From positions 248,001 through 312,000 of the forward strand of contig NZ_RXNS01000001.1 in the NCBI RefSeq assembly GCF_003966155.1: a stretch of DNA of 64,000 nt, given 5' to 3'. Made by a program: the position numbers and the translations under genes. This document shows positions 34,529 through 42,962 of this stretch, piece by piece. This DNA is from Halomonas nitroreducens (lineage in GTDB: Bacteria > Pseudomonadota > Gammaproteobacteria > Pseudomonadales > Halomonadaceae). Each line of letters opens with the position of its first letter. Positions within the stretch are counted from its first letter, which is position 1. The notes beneath the pieces are model-generated. The model was not told the origin of the DNA and did not search any database. It saw only the letters and a program-made list of their open reading frames with translations.

Positions 34529-35851
34529 ATGGATCATTCACGCAGCTCGCGGCTCCCTGCGGTCTGGGCGTTGTCCCTGGGGCTTGGCGGGGGATTGTCG
34601 GTGGTGGCACAACCCGGCCTGGCCGACCAGGCCACTCTGGAGGAACTGCGCGCCCAGATGCAGCAGATGCAGCGCCAGATCGAGCGACTCGAGCGCGAAC
34701 AGCGGCAGTCGGCGCAGCAACGCGAGGTCGCCGCCGGCGTGCCGGCCGATGTGGTGACCGGCGGGGACATGCCGGGCAGCTTCAAGGTGCCGGGCAGCGA
34801 GACCTCGGTGCAGATCGGTGGCTATGTGAAGTTCGACGCCATCTACGACCTGGACCAGGACCTCGGCGACACCCTGTTCGTCGATGGCCTGGACGCCTCG
34901 GACGATTCGGGCGATCCCTCCTTCCGCTCCCACGCCCGCCAGTCCCGGTTGTATATCAAGACCTCGACGCCCACCGCCCTCGGGGCGGCCACCACGCACA
35001 TCGAGGGGGACTTCTTCGGTGGCGGGGGCAACGAAGTCTTCTCCAACTCCCGCGGTTTCCGGCTACGTCACGCCTATGGCGAGCTTGCCGGACTGCTGGC
35101 CGGTCAGACCTGGTCGAACTTCATGCACTTCTCTGCCTATCCGACCACCGTGGACTTCGATGGCCCGGTGGGGGTGAGCTTCATTCGCCAGGCTCAGGTG
35201 CGCTATACCTTGCCGGTTGGGCCCGGGGAACTGTCCTTGGCCGCGGAGAATCCGGAAGGCACGGGCTATGCCGAGTCCCGGGACACCGCCCCGGACGTCA
35301 CGGCGCGCTACAAGTGGCAGGGGGCGGCGGCCGCGGTCGAAGCGGGGGCGCTGCTGCGGCGCCTCGAGACCGACGATGCGGCCGCGTCGAGCGACGATGC
35401 CGCCACCGGCTACGGCCTGATGCTGGCCGGCAATGTCGACGTGGCCGACAGTACCCGGCTGATGGCGGGGGTTCTCTATGGTGACGGCATCGGCCGCTAC
35501 ATCTACACGGCCAATGGCTCCGAGGACGGGGACTCCATCGGCGCGGCCTATATCGATCCCGACGGCAGCCTGGAGACCATCGAGGCCTACGGCTTCAATA
35601 CCGCCGTCGTACAGGAGTGGACGCCGGCCTTCACCTCGAGCCTGTCCTATGGCCTGGTGCGCGGCGATCGCCCGGAGGACATCTTCCCGACCTCGACCCG
35701 GACCCTGCAGAGCATCCACTTCAGCCATTTCTACCAGTGGAGCGACCCGGTGACGCTGGGCTTCGAGGTCTCGCATGCCTACAAGGAACTGCAGAACCGC
35801 GACGATGCGGACAATACTCGACTGCAGTTCTCCGCCCAGTACAGCTTCTGA
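34529..35851 (+). CDS. DcaP-like trimeric outer-membrane porin
   Basis: The 440-aa protein has a signal peptide, a short N-terminal coiled coil (residues about 30-60, E-E-L-R-A-Q-M-Q-Q-M-Q heptads) and a beta-barrel ending in Phe (Q-Y-S-F), as required for BAM insertion. G-G-Y-V-K-F-D-A-I-Y-D and F-R-L-R-H-A-Y-G-E are DcaP-family features. Such porins take up dicarboxylates and other anions. RBS AAGAGG before ATG 34529. Confidence 0.82.
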   Translation: MDHSRSSRLPAVWALSLGLGGGLSVVAQPGLADQATLEELRAQMQQMQRQIERLEREQRQSAQQREVAAGVPADVVTGGDMPGSFKVPGSETSVQIGGYVKFDAIYDLDQDLGDTLFVDGLDASDDSGDPSFRSHARQSRLYIKTSTPTALGAATTHIEGDFFGGGGNEVFSNSRGFRLRHAYGELAGLLAGQTWSNFMHFSAYPTTVDFDGPVGVSFIRQAQVRYTLPVGPGELSLAAENPEGTGYAESRDTAPDVTARYKWQGAAAAVEAGALLRRLETDDAAASSDDAATGYGLMLAGNVDVADSTRLMAGVLYGDGIGRYIYTANGSEDGDSIGAAYIDPDGSLETIEAYGFNTAVVQEWTPAFTSSLSYGLVRGDRPEDIFPTSTRTLQSIHFSHFYQWSDPVTLGFEVSHAYKELQNRDDADNTRLQFSAQYSF

Positions 35852-35870
35852 CAGGCCATGGCAACGGGAC

Positions 35871-35893
35871 GGGGCGCCACCCGGTGGCGCCCC
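35871..35893. terminator. Hairpin between convergent porin and anti-sigma genes
   Basis: A perfect 9-bp stem (GGGGCGCCA with TGGCGCCCC, loop 5 nt) lies 20 bp after the porin stop, between two convergent genes. No T-run is present. Confidence 0.55.
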
Positions 35894-35910
35894 GCCATCA
35901 AGGGGGCGGT

Positions 35911-36144
35911 TCAGCGGCCGGGCGAGCCGGGATCGTCGTCGCTCTGCTCGTGCCTCTCTCCGTCGTCTTCCGACGTGGGCTCGTAGTGGCGGCCCACCTG
36001 GTGCAGCAGCTCGAATTGCCGGTCGCAGTTGCGGCAGGCGCCACACATCGCCAGGTGCAGGCGCAGCGACAGGCGCTCCTGGAAGGTCAGGGGGCGGTCC
36101 CGTTTCAGCGACATCAGGCGTGTCGCCTGCTTGCACATCATCAT
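35911..36144 (-). CDS. Zinc-finger anti-sigma factor
   Basis: The 77-aa protein has a zinc-binding anti-sigma signature with Cys and the H-L-A-M-C-G-A-C spacing (His-x3-Cys-x2-Cys). The C-terminus is acidic and hydrophilic without a membrane segment, so it would be a cytoplasmic sensor. Its start overlaps the sigma gene by four bases (ATGA). It is expected to hold the ECF factor inactive and release it on oxidation or metal stress. Confidence 0.75.
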   Translation of the reverse strand: MMMCKQATRLMSLKRDRPLTFQERLSLRLHLAMCGACRNCDRQFELLHQVGRHYEPTSEDDGERHEQSDDDPGSPGR

Positions 36145-36725
36145 GCCGATTCCTCCAGCCAGCCGCGCTCGATACAGGCACGCAGCCGCAGCCGTGCCCG
36201 GTGGAGCATCACCCAGCAGTTGTTCTCCTTGATGCCGACCTCCTGGCAGATATCGCCGGTGGACAAGCCCATCAGCTCGCGAAGCGAGAAGACCCGGGCG
36301 AGGTTGTCCGGCAGGCCGATCATGCAGGCGTCGAAGACCTGCCAGAAGTACTCGTTCTCGAAGGTTGCCTCCGGCTCGCCCCAGCTCGATGGCCGGGCGG
36401 ATTCCTGCCAGCGGCCGTTGCGCTGGAACTGGCGGTCGATGGCCTCGTCATCGGTCTCGTCTTCCAGCGGCTGCCACTTGCCCTGGCGCCTCTGGGCCCG
36501 CATGGCGTCGAGGATCTTGTACTTGAGGATACCGAACACCCAGGTCTCGTAGCCGGAGCGACCGGCGAAGGCCTCGGGCTTCTCGATGGCCGCGACCAGG
36601 GCCTCCTGCACGGCGTCCTCGGCCTGGGCGGCATCGCGAAGGTGCATCAGGGCGAAGGCCACCAGGCGTGGCCTGACGGCCGCCAGGCGGCGGTGGCGAT
36701 CATCGTCGGCGCTGTTCGGGGTCAC
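36141..36725 (-). CDS. ECF-type RNA polymerase sigma factor
   Basis: The 194-aa protein has sigma region 2 (A-E-D-A-V-Q-E-A-L, then W-V-F-G-I-L-K-Y-K-I-L-D) and region 4 (L-P-D-N-L-A-R-V-F-S-L-R-E-L-M-G-L-S) separated by a linker of about 45 residues. It is encoded with a 77-aa zinc anti-sigma. Target genes are not visible from sequence; the adjacent glycosyltransferase genes and the distant bufferin operon are candidates. Confidence 0.85.
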   Translation of the reverse strand: MTPNSADDDRHRRLAAVRPRLVAFALMHLRDAAQAEDAVQEALVAAIEKPEAFAGRSGYETWVFGILKYKILDAMRAQRRQGKWQPLEDETDDEAIDRQFQRNGRWQESARPSSWGEPEATFENEYFWQVFDACMIGLPDNLARVFSLRELMGLSTGDICQEVGIKENNCWVMLHRARLRLRACIERGWLEESA

Positions 36726-36737
36726 ATGGCCTCCTTG

Positions 36738-37370
36738 TCAATCCGTGAATGCGTCGAGGGCGGCGAGCCGCCCCAGGTCCTCTGGACGGTCAACATCCCA
36801 TACCTCGGCCGGGCAGGCCAGTCGCCATCCCAACGCTCGGGCCCGTTGCCGGGTCTGGGCCATGACTCGGGGCCCACCCCAGTCGATGCCGCGAAACAAC
36901 TCGAGGTGGCTCTCGCGCACGCCGACCAGGGCGTAGCCGCCGTCCTCGGCGGGCAGGCAGACCGCCTCCGCCGTTTCCAGGGCCGCCTGGCATTGCCCCA
37001 GCAGGGCGGGGGTCAGCACCGGACAGTCGCTGCCCACCAGCAGGCCGGGGCCGCCCAGGACGACCAGGGCATGGTGCATGCGTGCGCCCAGGTCGCCCTC
37101 GGGCTGGGCGGCCAGGCGGATCCCATGGTCCTCGGCGAGCGCCAGGAACAGGGGGTGGGCAGGGTCCAGAGCCGTCCACAGGGTGATCCGCTCGGGGCGC
37201 GTCGCCGCCAGCGCCATGGCCAGCGTATGACGCAGCAGCCGGACATGCAGGGCCGCCGCGCCGGCCGCGCCCAGCGCGGGGATCAGCCGCGTCTTGACGC
37301 GGCCGGGCAAGGGGGCCTTGGCGAGAATCGCCAATCGCGGGCTCCCCGCCCCGGCGTCAGCGGACATCAT
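36738..37370 (-). CDS. TIGR04282-family glycosyltransferase (DUF2064)
   Basis: The 210-aa GT-A-fold protein has A-I-L-A-K-A-P-L-P-G-R-V-K-T-R-L at its nucleotide-binding N-terminus and L-V-G-S-D-C-P as the metal motif, both diagnostic of the TIGR04282 group. It overlaps the upstream glycosyltransferase gene by 14 bp. The two families commonly occur as a pair, annotated with arsenosugar-type synthesis, but no arsenic gene is seen here. Confidence 0.8.
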   Translation of the reverse strand: MMSADAGAGSPRLAILAKAPLPGRVKTRLIPALGAAGAAALHVRLLRHTLAMALAATRPERITLWTALDPAHPLFLALAEDHGIRLAAQPEGDLGARMHHALVVLGGPGLLVGSDCPVLTPALLGQCQAALETAEAVCLPAEDGGYALVGVRESHLELFRGIDWGGPRVMAQTRQRARALGWRLACPAEVWDVDRPEDLGRLAALDAFTD

Positions 37371-38055
37371 GGTAGTGCCTGGCCAGTCGCGCGGGAGGAG
37401 TGCCACACCAGTAGCGATAGCGCAGCCACCACATCAGCAGGATGGTTCGCCAGGCGCCCTGGCGGGCCCAGCGTCGCCCGTCGCTGACCACCGGGCCCGG
37501 CAGGCACGCCGGGCGCGACAGCTGCTTCAGGCGCCGGGACATCTCGATATCCTCCATCAGCGGCTGGTCGGGGAAGCCGCCCACGGTGTCGAAGGCCTCG
37601 CGGGTCATGAACAGCGCCTGGTCGCCGGTGGCGATACCGGTGAGCCGCGAGCGCAGGGTCATGGCTCGGGCGATCACCGGCAGCAGACGGTGGCGCCCGG
37701 CCAGGCGGATATCGAAACGCCCCCAGTGGTGTCGTCCGGCCAGGGCCGCGGCGATGTGCCGGTCGGCGTCGGGCGGCAGGCGCGTGTCGGCATGCAGGAA
37801 CAGCAGCCGTCGGGCCCGGGCCAGCCGGGCCCCGGCATTCATCTGGCGAGCCCGGCCGGGCGCGACGACGGCGACCCGCGTGGCCAGGGGGCCGGCCAGC
37901 TCGGCGGTGGCGTCCCGGCTGTCGCCGTCGACCACGATCACCTCGGCGCCGCGCTCGCGATACGCGCGCAGCGCGTCGAGGGTTGCCGCGATCGTGCCGG
38001 CCTCGTCCAGGGTCGGCACGATGATGGACAGGGGGGGCGCGTGTGGGTCATGCAC
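37357..38055 (-). CDS. TIGR04283-family glycosyltransferase (GT2)
   Basis: The 232-aa family-2 glycosyltransferase has L-S-I-I-V-P-T-L-D-E-A, V-V-D-G-D-S-R-D, and F-L-H-A-D-T as catalytic motifs, with M-E-D-I-E-M-S-R-R as acceptor-side acidic motif. It pairs with the overlapping TIGR04282 gene. The product sugar conjugate is unknown. Confidence 0.82.
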   Translation of the reverse strand: MHDPHAPPLSIIVPTLDEAGTIAATLDALRAYRERGAEVIVVDGDSRDATAELAGPLATRVAVVAPGRARQMNAGARLARARRLLFLHADTRLPPDADRHIAAALAGRHHWGRFDIRLAGRHRLLPVIARAMTLRSRLTGIATGDQALFMTREAFDTVGGFPDQPLMEDIEMSRRLKQLSRPACLPGPVVSDGRRWARQGAWRTILLMWWLRYRYWCGTPPARLARHYHDVR

Positions 38056-38205
38056 GGTCGGTGTCCTGGTGACGTCCTTGAGCAGGCGTTCCTGGGGCGG
38101 CGGGCCTGTCCCTACCTTACCGCGATCGCGGGCCCGTGTAAGTCCCGGCGCGAATCGGCGACGAAACCCAGAGGCGGTTCATGCGCCGGAGGGGGAGGAA
38201 CGCAC

Positions 38206-39264
38206 ATGATGGCACGTGCCGTGTTGACCGTGATCCTGGGCCTGTCCCTGTGTCTGGTCGGGCCGGCGGCATCGCCGCTGGCCCGGGCGGCAGCACCGCC
38301 GACGGTCCTCGAGCCCGAGGTGCCGCTGGCACATTCCCTGGCGGCCTTTCGGCAGGCGGTGCGACCCGGCGGGCCGGGCAAGGACGGCATTCCCGCCATC
38401 GACCGGCCACGTTTCGAGTCGGTCGCCGAAGCCGATGCCTGGCTGGCCCCGGGCGACCGGGTGATCGGCCTCCAGCGGGACGGCGAGGCCCGGGCCTATC
38501 CTCAACGGATCCTGGTCTGGCACGAGATCGTCAACGACGTGGTGGCCGGGACGCCGCTCAGCGTCACCTACTGCCCGCTGACCGGCTCGGCGCTGGGCTT
38601 CCGACGAGGCGACGGCACCTTCGGCGTCTCCGGGCGCCTGGTCAACAGCAACCTCGTGATGTACGACCGGGCCACCGACAGCGAGTGGCCACAGCTGCTG
38701 GGCGTGGCCATCGACGGCTCCCAGGCCGGACGGGGGCTGGTCGCCGAGCGGCTGGTCTGGACCACCTGGGGGGCCTGGAAGGCCCGCCATCCCGGGACCC
38801 GGGTGCTGAGCCGCGACACCGGCTATGTGCGCAACTACCGCCGCGACCCCTATGGCGGCTACAACCCGCGCCGCGGCTACTACCTGCCGGACAGCGGCCG
38901 GCTGTTCCCGGTGATGGCCGAGGATGCCCGACTGCCGCCCAAGGCCATGGTGCTGGCCTTCCGCGAGGCCGGAGGCGCCGCCGCCGTCAGCCTGCCGGCG
39001 CTGCGCGAGGCCGGGATGGTGCGCCTGACCCTCGGGGAGCGGGCCTATGTGGTCATCCATGACCCCGGGCTGGATACCGGCTGGGTCTACCGCCACCCTC
39101 AGGGACAGGATATCGATCCCGCCGCGCTGCGCTTCGGCCCGGGCGGCGCGGGCGGCCCCGGGGGCGAGGCCCTCACGTCCGTGCCGGCCTTCCAGGTCAT
39201 GTGGTTCGCCTGGGCCGCCTTCCATCCCGACACCCTGCTGATCGGGGAAGGCGGGACACCGTGA
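38206..39264 (+). CDS. DUF3179-domain exported protein
   Basis: The 352-aa product has a signal peptide and a DUF3179 domain with V-W-H-E-I-V-N-D, T-Y-C-P-L-T-G-S-A and the R-N-Y-R-R-D-P-Y-G-G-Y segment. The Y-C-P-L-T-G-S-A cysteine is invariant in relatives as I know them. RBS GGGGAGGAA before ATG 38206. Its stop overlaps a GTG start (GTGA) of a membrane protein. Function unknown. Confidence 0.75.
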   Translation: MMARAVLTVILGLSLCLVGPAASPLARAAAPPTVLEPEVPLAHSLAAFRQAVRPGGPGKDGIPAIDRPRFESVAEADAWLAPGDRVIGLQRDGEARAYPQRILVWHEIVNDVVAGTPLSVTYCPLTGSALGFRRGDGTFGVSGRLVNSNLVMYDRATDSEWPQLLGVAIDGSQAGRGLVAERLVWTTWGAWKARHPGTRVLSRDTGYVRNYRRDPYGGYNPRRGYYLPDSGRLFPVMAEDARLPPKAMVLAFREAGGAAAVSLPALREAGMVRLTLGERAYVVIHDPGLDTGWVYRHPQGQDIDPAALRFGPGGAGGPGGEALTSVPAFQVMWFAWAAFHPDTLLIGEGGTP

Positions 39265-39833
39265 CCGCCCTGGCCCGGCTGCTCGCGGCGCTGTTCTCGC
39301 GGCCCGCCACCCTCGCCATGATGGCCGCGACGACCCTGGGCTATGCGCTGTTGTTCCTGTGGCTGTCCGGGGACATCGCCGGCGGCGGCCGGGGCGGCGT
39401 GCACCTGTCCCTCACCGCCTGGCAACGGATGTTCGAGTCCCGGGGGCCGCTGCGCTTCGAGCCGGTGGGGCTGGTCGAGCTGGGCCCCTGGGTGTGGACC
39501 TTCAGCCCCCTCGATACCCTGATAGCCCTGGGCCTTGGCCTGCTGCTGGGCGGCAACCTGGCCGGGCTGTGGCTGGCCCGCCGCGAACCGGCCGCCTGCC
39601 CCAGGCGTGCCCCCCGCGCCGCCGGGCTGGCGGCCCTGCCGGCGTTGCTGGCCGGCGGGGCCTGCTGTGCCCCGCTGCTGGTGGTCTGGCTGGGATTGCC
39701 GATCGCCGGGGGGCTGGCGGTCCTGGCGCCCTGGCTGATCCCGCTGGCCTGCCTGGTCCTGCTGCTGGGGCTGGTCCGCCTGGCGATCGGGCGTAACCAG
39801 CAGGGCAGCGAGGGTCGGGGAGGCGGATCATGA
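39261..39833 (+). CDS. Membrane protein with Cys-Cys motif
   Basis: The 190-aa protein has about four hydrophobic segments. The third begins G-G-A-C-C-A-P-L-L-V-V-W-L-G, a vicinal Cys pair at a membrane boundary reminiscent of metal or thiol-handling proteins such as MerT. Start is GTG 39261, overlapping the DUF3179 stop; the stop overlaps the next gene (ATGA). I do not recognise the family. Tight coupling suggests it works with both neighbours. Confidence 0.6.
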   Translation: MTALARLLAALFSRPATLAMMAATTLGYALLFLWLSGDIAGGGRGGVHLSLTAWQRMFESRGPLRFEPVGLVELGPWVWTFSPLDTLIALGLGLLLGGNLAGLWLARREPAACPRRAPRAAGLAALPALLAGGACCAPLLVVWLGLPIAGGLAVLAPWLIPLACLVLLLGLVRLAIGRNQQGSEGRGGGS

Positions 39834-40600
39834 CGGCCTGGCTGGAGCGTTGCGGCTATTGGCTGGGCTGCTGGCTGTCCTGCCCACGGCCCTGGTACCG
39901 CACGGTGCCAGCCTACGACGAGGACGTGTGCGGTTGCCTGCGCCCCGGCGATGTCCTGCTGGTCGAGGGCTCGTCCCGGCTGAGCACGGTCATCAAGTAC
40001 CTGACCCAGTCCTCCTGGTCCCACGCCGCCCTCTACGTAGGCGAGCACCAGGCCCGGCGCCTGGGTGCCGAGCCCGGCCAGTGGTTCATCGAGGCCGACC
40101 TGGCCGAGGGGGTGCGCATGGTGGGCTTCGCCGCCTATCGGGGCCATACCCTGCGCATCTGTCGCCCGGTGGGCCTGTCGGCGTCGGAGATCGAGCAGCT
40201 GATCGACTTCGCCCATGCCCGGGTGGGCCATCGCTATGACCTGCGCAATATCGTCGACCTGGCCCGCTACCTGATGCCCCTGCCCCCGGTGCCGGTCACC
40301 TGGCGGCGCAGCCTGCTGGCACTCGGCAGCGGCGATCCGACCCGGGCCATCTGCTCGACCCTGCTCGCCGAGGCCTTCCAGTCGGTGCACTATCCGATCC
40401 TGCCGATCCGCGTCGCCGGCCATCGTCGACTGTTCCGACGGCGCCACTACACCCTGTTCACGCCGCGGGACTTCGATATCTCGCCCTTCTTCGAAGTCGT
40501 CAAGCCACGCCTGGTGGGCGGCTTCAGTCCCCGAGAACTGCGCTGGCTGGAGGAGGGGCCCGCGCCGCGCATTTCGGCACGGGCCGCGCCCGAGTCCTAG
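39830..40600 (+). CDS. YiiX-like permuted NlpC/P60 cysteine hydrolase
   Basis: The 256-aa protein has L-R-P-G-D-V-L-L-V-E-G and W-S-H-A-A-L-Y-V-G (catalytic His) near the N-terminus and A-I-C-S-T-L-L-A-E-A-F (catalytic Cys) late, the circularly permuted order of YiiX/YebB-type papain-like enzymes. No signal peptide is evident. It is the last gene of the DUF3179 trio and its stop codon overlaps that of the convergent ABC ATPase gene. Substrate may be lipid or peptidoglycan amides; unknown. Confidence 0.72.
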   Translation: MTAWLERCGYWLGCWLSCPRPWYRTVPAYDEDVCGCLRPGDVLLVEGSSRLSTVIKYLTQSSWSHAALYVGEHQARRLGAEPGQWFIEADLAEGVRMVGFAAYRGHTLRICRPVGLSASEIEQLIDFAHARVGHRYDLRNIVDLARYLMPLPPVPVTWRRSLLALGSGDPTRAICSTLLAEAFQSVHYPILPIRVAGHRRLFRRRHYTLFTPRDFDISPFFEVVKPRLVGGFSPRELRWLEEGPAPRISARAAPES

Positions 40601-41253
40601 GCGAGCTCGATCACCCGCCCTCCCGCCGCCTCGGCATCGTCGCGGTCGTGGGTCACCATCAGGGTCGGCAGGCCCCGCGCCCGAATGCGCGCGAACACCA
40701 GGCGGCGCATCTCGTCGCGCAGGGCGGCATCGAGCTTGGAGAAGGGCTCGTCGAGCAGCATGGCCCGCGGCTCGGCCAGCAGCACCCGCATCAGGGCGAC
40801 CCGGGCCCGCTGCCCGCCGGACAGGGTCGCCGGGTCGCGGTCGGCGAAGCCGGCCAGCCCGATGTCCGCCAGGGCCGCCTCGACGGCCTGCCGGCGCCGT
40901 CGGCGGCCGCCTCCGACGGGCATGCCGAAGGCCAGGTTGCCGCCCACGCTGAGGTGAGGAAACAGCAGCGGGTCCTGGAAGAGCAGCCCCAGGCGGCGCC
41001 GCTCCGGGGGCCGACGGGTCAGGTCGTCGTCCCCCAGCCGGATCCGCCCGGAGGCCTGGAACACCGGGGCCAGGAAGCCGGCGACCTGGGCCAGCAGCGT
41101 CGACTTGCCGACCCCGGAGGGGCCCATCAGGGTCAGCACCTCGCCGGGAGGGACGCGAGCATCCACGGCGACCAGCGTCTGGTCGCCGTGACGGATGATC
41201 ACGTCCTCCAGGATCAGGGGGGAGGGGGCGGTCGGAAGCGTGAACTGGGTCAT
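40597..41253 (-). CDS. ABC importer ATPase (YnjD/ThiQ-like)
   Basis: The 218-aa ATPase has Walker A G-P-S-G-V-G-K-S-T, the signature L-S-G-G-Q-R-A-R-V, Walker B A-M-L-L-D-E-P-F and the switch His (V-T-H-D). It is the last gene of a four-gene operon, overlapping the permease by four bases. Closest in style to the YnjD/ThiQ group of small import ATPases. Confidence 0.85.
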   Translation of the reverse strand: MTQFTLPTAPSPLILEDVIIRHGDQTLVAVDARVPPGEVLTLMGPSGVGKSTLLAQVAGFLAPVFQASGRIRLGDDDLTRRPPERRRLGLLFQDPLLFPHLSVGGNLAFGMPVGGGRRRRRQAVEAALADIGLAGFADRDPATLSGGQRARVALMRVLLAEPRAMLLDEPFSKLDAALRDEMRRLVFARIRARGLPTLMVTHDRDDAEAAGGRVIELA

Positions 41254-42944
41254 GTCAGTAGCTGGCGTCGATGGCGAAAGAGAAAGCGGGGCAGGCCCAG
41301 GGCCAGCGCGAAGCCCAAGGCCGGCAGGGCGAGCTGGCCCAGCGCGTAGACCGCCGTCAGGCGACGGTCGCCGCCGCTGGCCAGGCTCACCGCCTCGGTG
41401 GTCAGGGTGGCCAGCCGACCGGCGCCGAGCAGCAGGGTCGGCAGGTACTGGCCGACGCTGACCGCGAAGCCCACCGCGGCGGCCACGGCGATGGGGCCGG
41501 CCAGCATGGGCAGCCGGACCCGCCGGAAGGTGGCCGCCCGGGACGCGCCCAGGGCGGCGGCGACCTGGCCCCAGCGGGGGTCGAGCCGCCGGTAGCTCTC
41601 GGCCAGCGACAGAAACACATAGGGCAGCACGAAGAGGCTGTGGCCCAGGGTCACTGCCAGCCAGCCGGCGGCGAGGCCGAGCTGGGCCTGGAGCTGGACC
41701 AGGCCGTAGAGGAAGGCCACCGGCGGCACCAGCAGCGGCAGGTAGAGGATCAGCTGGGCCCCGGGCCGCAACGGTCGCCGTCGCAGGGTCTCGGCTTCCA
41801 GGCAGCCGACCACCAGCACCACCGACAGGGCGGTGGCGCCGAGACCGATGGAGGCGGTGTGGCGCAGCGGGCCCAGGGCCGTGTCGGCGGCCTCCCGCCA
41901 GGTCCGCAGCGTCATCGGCGAGGGCCAGGCGGCGGGAAAGGGCCAGTAGGCGGCCAGCGACCAGAGGATCAGCCCGGCCAGGCTGGCGCCCAGCAGGCCG
42001 ATGGCCAGCCAGGTCAGGGTGGCTCCGAGGACCCGGCCGGTGGCCTCGCCGCGTCGCCGTCCGCCATCGATCAACCAGCCGGCCGCCAGCCGGCGCACCA
42101 GGCACTCGGCGCCCCACCAGGCGAGCAGGGCGAGGGCGGTGGCGGCGAGCTGCAGCAGGGCCCCGGCCGAGGCCAGGAAGCGCAGTGACAGGTCGGGGTC
42201 GCCGAGCCAGCGGACCACTGCCACGGCCAGGGTCGGCGGCGTCGAGGGCCCCAGGATCAGTGCCACCTCGACGGTGGAGGTGGCGAAGGCGATGACCGCG
42301 TACACCGGCAGGCGGATCAGCGGGTAGAGGCCCGGCAGCACGGCCTTGGCGAAGGCGCTGACCGGCCCGTAGCCCAGCGCGCGTGCCACCATCAGGCGCT
42401 CCCTGGCCTGGCACTGGGGCAGGGCGGCGAGGCTCATCAGCAGCAGGAAGGGCACTTCCTTGAGGACCAGGCCGGCGATCAGTGCCAGACCGCCCGGGTC
42501 GCCGGGGAAGAGGTAGTCCGGCGGCTGCGTCCAGCCGGTCAGCCAGGGCGAGAACAGGCGACTGGCCAGCCCCGAGGGGGTCAGCAGGAAGGCCAGGCCG
42601 ATGGCGGCGGCGGCATGGGGCACGGCCAGCAGCGGCGAGAGCAGGCGCCTGACCACCCGGAACAGCGGCGTCTCGAGGAAGGCCGCCAGGAACAGCAGCA
42701 CGATGGCCAGGGCCAGCAGGGTGCTGGCGAGCCCGGTGACCAGACTCAGGCGCAGCATGTCCGCGAGTCCCGGCGCCTGCCACAGTGCCTGCCAGTGGGC
42801 CAGCGTCCAGGTCCGGCCGCCCAGCGCCGGCAGCCAGCCGAAGGCCGGCGCCACCACCCCCACCAGGCCGGCGGCCACGGGCAGCACCAGCAGCAGGATG
42901 GTCAGGCGGGGGAGCAGGCGAACCCCGAGGGTGAATCCCGACAT
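41250..42944 (-). CDS. ABC importer two-domain permease (YnjC/ThiP-like)
   Basis: The 564-aa protein has about twelve transmembrane segments and two EAA-type loops (A-L-G-Y-G-P-V-S-A-F-A-K-A-V-L-P-G and A-L-G-A-S-R-A-A-T-F-R-R-V-R-L-P), meaning a fused permease dimer as in ThiP and YnjC. It lies 18 bp after the binding-protein gene and overlaps the ATPase gene. Confidence 0.85.
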   Translation of the reverse strand: MSGFTLGVRLLPRLTILLLVLPVAAGLVGVVAPAFGWLPALGGRTWTLAHWQALWQAPGLADMLRLSLVTGLASTLLALAIVLLFLAAFLETPLFRVVRRLLSPLLAVPHAAAAIGLAFLLTPSGLASRLFSPWLTGWTQPPDYLFPGDPGGLALIAGLVLKEVPFLLLMSLAALPQCQARERLMVARALGYGPVSAFAKAVLPGLYPLIRLPVYAVIAFATSTVEVALILGPSTPPTLAVAVVRWLGDPDLSLRFLASAGALLQLAATALALLAWWGAECLVRRLAAGWLIDGGRRRGEATGRVLGATLTWLAIGLLGASLAGLILWSLAAYWPFPAAWPSPMTLRTWREAADTALGPLRHTASIGLGATALSVVLVVGCLEAETLRRRPLRPGAQLILYLPLLVPPVAFLYGLVQLQAQLGLAAGWLAVTLGHSLFVLPYVFLSLAESYRRLDPRWGQVAAALGASRAATFRRVRLPMLAGPIAVAAAVGFAVSVGQYLPTLLLGAGRLATLTTEAVSLASGGDRRLTAVYALGQLALPALGFALALGLPRFLFRHRRQLLT

Positions 42945-42962
42945 CAGCGTCCCGCCCGGCCG

